Source: Mogibacterium diversum (lineage in GTDB: Bacteria > Bacillota > Clostridia > Peptostreptococcales > Anaerovoracaceae). From it: a stretch of 64,000 bases of DNA. The DNA lies in NCBI RefSeq assembly GCF_002998925.1, contig NZ_CP027228.1:248001-312000 (forward strand), written 5' to 3'. Every line of letters begins with the position of its first letter. The stretch's first letter is position 1. A program made the translations under genes and the position numbers. Below are positions 61,547-64,000 of the stretch, in pieces. The notes below the pieces were generated by a model. That model did not search any database. It was given only the letters and a program-made list of their open reading frames with translations, and was not told the DNA's origin.

Positions 61547-62716
61547 ATGAAGTATGAATTAATTGCAACAGCGACATTTGGACTTGAAGCGGTAGTAAAG
61601 ATGGAGCTACAGGATCTTGGGTACAATGTGGTAAAGGTCGAAGATGGGAAGGTAACTTTTATCGGTGATGAGAGAGCCATTGTTCACAGCAATATGTGGC
61701 TTAGGACAGCCGATAGAGTTTATATTAAGGTTGCTGAGTTCAATGCTGAAACCTTTGAAGAATTATTCCAGCAGGTTCGCGGAATCGGCTGGGAGGATTT
61801 TCTGACAGTTGATGCGGCATTTCCTGTTGTAGGAACATCAGTAAAATCCACGCTTCACAGCGTTACGTCGTGCCAAAGCATAATCAAGAAAGCGATAGTT
61901 TCAAGGCTTTCTGATTTCTATGTGCAAAATCACTTTGATGAAGCAGGTGCAAATTATCGCATCAGATTTTCTATACTCAAGAACCACGTCACGTTGCTTC
62001 TCGATACATCGGGAGCAGGACTTCATAAACGTGGTTATAGGGCAGTAGATGTTGCAGCACCTATGAAAGAGACACTAGCAGCAGCGCTTGTAAGGCTTAG
62101 CTTCTGGAAGGAAGGCGTGATGCGTAGAGATAAGGATAATCCTGACCATGTGGCGCGGATTCTTGTAGATCCATGCTGTGGATCTGGAACGATTCTAATC
62201 GAGGCCGCTATGATGGCTAGAAACATCGCACCAGGTCTTAACCGCAAGTTTGCCGCGATGGCATGGGACTTCATCCCGGAGGAACTGTGGAATGAAGAAC
62301 GCCAGGCTGCATATAACGCTGTTGATTACGATAGCGAAGCAATAATCAAAGGCTTTGATATAAATGGAAAAGCGATTGCTGCAGCTATGGCCAATGCTAT
62401 GGAAGCAGGTGTTGAAGAAGATATCTCATTCAGCCGCATGGACATGCGCAAATTCAGAGCAGATGAATCAAACGGAATCATCATTACAAATCCTCCGTAT
62501 GGTGAGAGAATCGGCGATAAGGATGCGATTCATAAAATTTATGCGCGATTAAAAGAGATTCTTGAAAAAGATCCTACATGGTCTCTATTCATGATTACGA
62601 CTGACCGAGAAGTGGAGAAGATATTTGATAGAAAAGCTGATAGAAGACGTAAGCTATATAACGGAAGACTTCAGACTACCTATTATCAGTTCCACGGACA
62701 GAAAATTTCAAAGTAA
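61547..62716 (+). CDS. RlmL-type 23S rRNA (or THUMP) methyltransferase
   Basis: 389 residues. The N-terminal region is a ferredoxin-like and THUMP domain (ATATFGLEAVVKMELQDLGY). The methyltransferase domain has VDPCCGSGTILIEAAMMARNIAPG near residue 208 and the amino-group motif NPPYGERIGD near 315. It matches the RlmL/YpsC family that methylates guanosine N2 in 23S rRNA. The start ATG has a weak site (GAGAAAGTATAGTAT). Confidence 0.9.
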   Translation: MKYELIATATFGLEAVVKMELQDLGYNVVKVEDGKVTFIGDERAIVHSNMWLRTADRVYIKVAEFNAETFEELFQQVRGIGWEDFLTVDAAFPVVGTSVKSTLHSVTSCQSIIKKAIVSRLSDFYVQNHFDEAGANYRIRFSILKNHVTLLLDTSGAGLHKRGYRAVDVAAPMKETLAAALVRLSFWKEGVMRRDKDNPDHVARILVDPCCGSGTILIEAAMMARNIAPGLNRKFAAMAWDFIPEELWNEERQAAYNAVDYDSEAIIKGFDINGKAIAAAMANAMEAGVEEDISFSRMDMRKFRADESNGIIITNPPYGERIGDKDAIHKIYARLKEILEKDPTWSLFMITTDREVEKIFDRKADRRRKLYNGRLQTTYYQFHGQKISK

Positions 62717-62768
62717 CTATGTAAATGGCGTGAATCGCACAGACATTTACAGGCAAGGAAATTAACTG

Positions 62769-63731
62769 ATGAAAAAGATTGATGAAACATTTATGTCGGC
62801 AGATGCAAAGACACCGATACATGTTAGAAAATGGATACCAGATGAGAAACCGAAGGCGGTTCTACAGATAATACATGGAATGGTTGAGTTCGTTGGCAGG
62901 TACAGTGCATTTGCTTCGTATCTGACTGATCACGGATATGTTGTCGTTGGACATGATTTGCTTGGGCATGGAGAATCGGCACTCACGCCTGATGATTACG
63001 GGTATTTTGGCGATCATGGCAATGAGACTTTGATTGCTGATATCCATGAACTTAGAAATAGAACATCTAAGGAATATCCAGATATTCCATATTTCATACT
63101 CGGTCACAGCATGGGATCTTGTCTCTTGCGTCAGTATCTAACGGAAAAAGATAATGATGGAATTAGCTACTCTGAAGGTCTAGCGGGCGCGATAGTGATG
63201 GGGACATGTCAGCCTAATGCGTTGGTTTTGCATGCGGGAAGTGCACTGGCATCCCTGTTTAAAGCTGTGAGAGGGCCTCGATATAGAAGTAAACTCATTA
63301 ACTCTATGGCATTCTCTTCGTATAATAAAAAGTTTAAGCCGGCAAGGACGCAATTTGATTGGCTAACAAAGGATACTGAGATTGTTGATTGGTACTGCGA
63401 GGAAGAGTGGTGTAGCTTTATTTTTACCGTAAATGCATACAAAGAGATGTTTAAGGGTGTCCTGAGGTGTATTGATAAGGATAGTGCTAAAACAATCTCT
63501 CCAAACCTTGCTATGCTCTTCGTTTCTGGCGCTGAAGACCCAGTGGGTGACTTTGGAGAAGGCGTTAGAAAAGCATATATGCAGTATGTGAGCAACACTA
63601 AGTGCATAGTGGATATCAAACTGTATTATGATGACAGACATGAGATCCTTAATGAGACAGACAGAGACTCTGTGTACGACGATATTAGAACTTGGCTAGA
63701 CGAAAGGTTAGAGGATATCAATGAACTATAG
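62769..63731 (+). CDS. alpha/beta hydrolase, monoacylglycerol lipase-like
   Basis: 320 residues. The nucleophile elbow GHSMGS near residue 115 holds the catalytic serine. The oxyanion region QIIHGMVEFVGRY, GHDLLGHGES, the Asp in VSGAEDPVGDFGEG and the final His in DDRHEIL complete the triad. Serine aminopeptidase S33 (lysophospholipase) family. The physiological ester is unknown. Its end overlaps the next gene by 11 bases. Confidence 0.85.
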   Translation: MKKIDETFMSADAKTPIHVRKWIPDEKPKAVLQIIHGMVEFVGRYSAFASYLTDHGYVVVGHDLLGHGESALTPDDYGYFGDHGNETLIADIHELRNRTSKEYPDIPYFILGHSMGSCLLRQYLTEKDNDGISYSEGLAGAIVMGTCQPNALVLHAGSALASLFKAVRGPRYRSKLINSMAFSSYNKKFKPARTQFDWLTKDTEIVDWYCEEEWCSFIFTVNAYKEMFKGVLRCIDKDSAKTISPNLAMLFVSGAEDPVGDFGEGVRKAYMQYVSNTKCIVDIKLYYDDRHEILNETDRDSVYDDIRTWLDERLEDINEL

Positions 63732-64000
63732 AGAACTTTATAATTCAAAGCTTAAAACACCTAGCGAAGCTGCGCAGGTCGTAAAGAGTGGCGATTGGGT
63801 AGATTTCGGATGCTACCAGGGCTTTCCAACCCTCTTTGATGAGGCGCTTGCAGCAAGAAAAGCTGAACTTGAGGATGTAAAAGTACGCGCACTACTCATA
63901 ACTAAACCACTACAGATAGCTGAGCAGGATCCAGATGCAGAACACTTCACATATAATTCGTGGCACATGATCGGATATGAGAGGAAGCTGTCTGATAGGG
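63721..64000 (+). CDS. butyryl-CoA:acetate/4-hydroxybutyrate CoA-transferase family (partial)
   Basis: First 93 residues only; the frame is open to the window end. The sequence (VVKSGDWVDFGCYQGFPTLFDEAL, DVKVRALL, EHFTYNSWHMIGYERK) matches the N-terminus of acetyl-CoA hydrolase/transferase proteins, closest in pattern to butyryl-CoA:acetate CoA-transferases. It would release fermentation acids while keeping CoA. The ATG overlaps the hydrolase stop by 11 bases and has AGAGGAT before it. Confidence 0.8.
   Translation, partial: MNYRELYNSKLKTPSEAAQVVKSGDWVDFGCYQGFPTLFDEALAARKAELEDVKVRALLITKPLQIAEQDPDAEHFTYNSWHMIGYERKLSDR

Noticed and set aside
1..64000. CRISPR arrays, insertion sequences, phage genes, tRNA or rRNA genes
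   Set aside because: No regularly spaced repeats, transposase motifs, tRNA-like T-loop sequence or rRNA signatures were seen.

Overview
The window reads as chromosomal DNA of a strictly anaerobic, amino-acid-fermenting Firmicute (Clostridia). Evidence: AT-leaning composition, strong AGGAGG-type ribosome binding sites, an oxygen-sensitive class III ribonucleotide reductase, Rex, a clostridial 2[4Fe-4S] ferredoxin, a PerR/reverse-rubrerythrin peroxide defence, formate-THF ligase, butyrate kinase and a complete reductive 2-hydroxyacyl-CoA dehydratase operon. The gene set suggests an oral or gut clostridium of the Eubacterium/Mogibacterium kind (Family XIII); that placement is inference. No rRNA, tRNA, CRISPR array, insertion sequence or phage gene was seen.

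Layout. 1-2.7 kb: end of an iron alcohol dehydrogenase, acyl carrier protein, rex, ferredoxin, and a P-loop protein with an Asp23-like tail. 2.8-8.8 kb: a LysR regulator divergent from a compact operon of a polytopic membrane protein, a 930-residue iron-sulfur flavoprotein and the nickel chaperones hypA and hypB. 8.8-10.5 kb: three reverse-strand membrane proteins. 10.6-22.3 kb: aldolase, then a same-strand run of larC, a HAD phosphatase, a zinc-ribbon protein, serine acetyltransferase, an EF-G/TetM-like GTPase fused to a Rae1-type NYN nuclease, endonuclease IV, prmA, and a MetA-aspartokinase fusion. 22.5-26.8 kb: DUF1858/DUF438 sensor protein, NlpC/P60 hydrolase, DUF2752 protein, butanol-dehydrogenase-like enzyme. 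27-32 kb: nrdD, YgjP-like metallopeptidase, nrdG, cardiolipin synthase, under a promoter carrying two NrdR-like boxes. 32-39 kb: pepT, YitT, a YheO-type regulator, fhs, Xaa-Pro aminopeptidase. 39.5-43.2 kb: Agr-like two-component system followed by an ABC exporter whose promoter carries LytTR-like repeats. 43-51 kb: surface protein, peptide transporter, divergent DtxR and PerR regulators, reverse rubrerythrin, and small membrane or coiled-coil proteins. 51.3-61.3 kb: hadI-hadB-hadC-hadA-ldhA-acdB-etfB-etfA and butyrate kinase. 61.5-64 kb: rRNA methyltransferase, alpha/beta hydrolase, start of a butyryl-CoA:acetate CoA-transferase-like gene.

How it works together. Peptides enter through the POT transporter and are cut by PepT and PepP. 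Amino acids such as leucine or phenylalanine would be reduced: LdhA makes the (R)-2-hydroxyacid, HadA loads CoA, HadBC (primed by HadI) dehydrates it, and AcdB/EtfAB reduce the enoyl-CoA, probably with electron bifurcation to ferredoxin. Butyrate kinase or the terminal CoA-transferase could recover energy. Rex, PerR, DtxR and NrdR sites give redox, peroxide, metal and dNTP control. Most unusual are the two fusions (MetA-aspartokinase; EF-G-like GTPase-Rae1), the hypAB genes joined to a non-hydrogenase flavoprotein operon, and the paired DtxR and Per boxes in one short divergent promoter region.
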